Shown here piece by piece: positions 63,937 to 64,000 of a stretch of DNA of 64,000 nt. The stretch is from Salegentibacter sp. R32 (GTDB lineage Bacteria; Bacteroidota; Bacteroidia; Flavobacteriales; Flavobacteriaceae): positions 52,985 through 116,984 of the forward strand of contig NZ_RXOM01000009.1 of assembly GCF_008692195.1 (NCBI RefSeq). The letters run 5' to 3'. The notes under the pieces were generated by a model that was not told the origin of the DNA, searched no databases, and saw nothing but the letters and a program-made list of their open reading frames with translations. Both the position numbers and the translations under genes were made by a program. Every line of letters starts with the position of its first letter. The first letter of the stretch is position 1.

Positions 63937-64000
63937 GCTTTTATATCCAGTGGTATCCTGTCTCCAAATTTAATATAAAATTGCTGGATTGTAAGGCTCC

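Overview
The window is chromosomal DNA from a member of the Bacteroidota, almost certainly a Flavobacteriaceae (the genus cannot be fixed from sequence alone). The evidence is: low GC; promoters of the TTG-N17-23-TANNTTTG type; no obvious Shine-Dalgarno sequences; type IX secretion C-terminal domains on four proteins; a TonB-dependent receptor with a carboxypeptidase-regulatory N-terminal domain; BshC of bacillithiol synthesis; and the rpmB-rpmG-DUF4295-ftsY gene order. No rRNA, tRNA, CRISPR array, transposase or prophage gene was recognised.

Layout. 1-2.3 kb: end of a CinA-family gene, ribosomal proteins L28 and L33, a DUF4295 protein and ftsY. 2.3-10.3 kb: a small membrane protein, then a tightly packed five-gene operon on the minus strand (HEAT-repeat membrane protein, processive family-2 glycosyltransferase, TPR plus YaiO-type beta-barrel protein, DUF4838 secreted protein, DUF1573 lipoprotein). 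This looks like a synthase-dependent exopolysaccharide system of Pga/YaiO-like architecture. It lies between ftsY and rimO, which I recall as adjacent in many relatives. 10.3-22.6 kb: rimO, a siderophore-type TonB receptor, bshC, a PLP decarboxylase, guaA, a LysM/periplasmic-binding-like protein, OsmC, DUF922 and a small membrane protein. 22.7-34 kb: a flavin oxidoreductase, an S8 peptidase with a T9SS tail, mnmA, a MORN-like protein, a fasciclin lipoprotein, yidC, pyrG, DUF3820 and sucC. 34-41.4 kb: a PAS histidine kinase with a response regulator, cysH, DUF1456, DUF2254, hsp20 and uvrB. 41.5-49.3 kb: three consecutive very large T9SS type B surface proteins. 49.3-54.7 kb: an ABC-2 exporter pair, a conserved unknown, a ParDE toxin-antitoxin pair, a nucleoid-associated protein and a pRiA4b ORF-3-like protein. 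54.8-64 kb: heme A synthase, then a seven-gene minus-strand operon of four sugar transferases, a pyruvyltransferase-like gene, tsaC and cca, with a divergent WaaP/Kdo-kinase-like gene.

Two kinds of non-coding structure stand out. A roughly 115-120 bp intergenic element occurs twice (1203-1315 and 54073-54193). Its ends (GCGTT/AACGC versus GCATT/AATGC) and its internal T-run stem change in a compensatory way, which suggests a conserved folded element. A second family of REP-like palindromes (TGTCA..TCGAGC..GGAGTCGA type) sits after bshC and after the 22.3 kb gene, and half of one lies nested in the loop of the second large element. A pair of identical 11-bp dyads lies upstream of the exopolysaccharide operon. 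Several genes have a -7 box only 3-6 bases before the start codon, suggesting leaderless mRNAs. A 32-bp perfect palindrome lies near the right edge.
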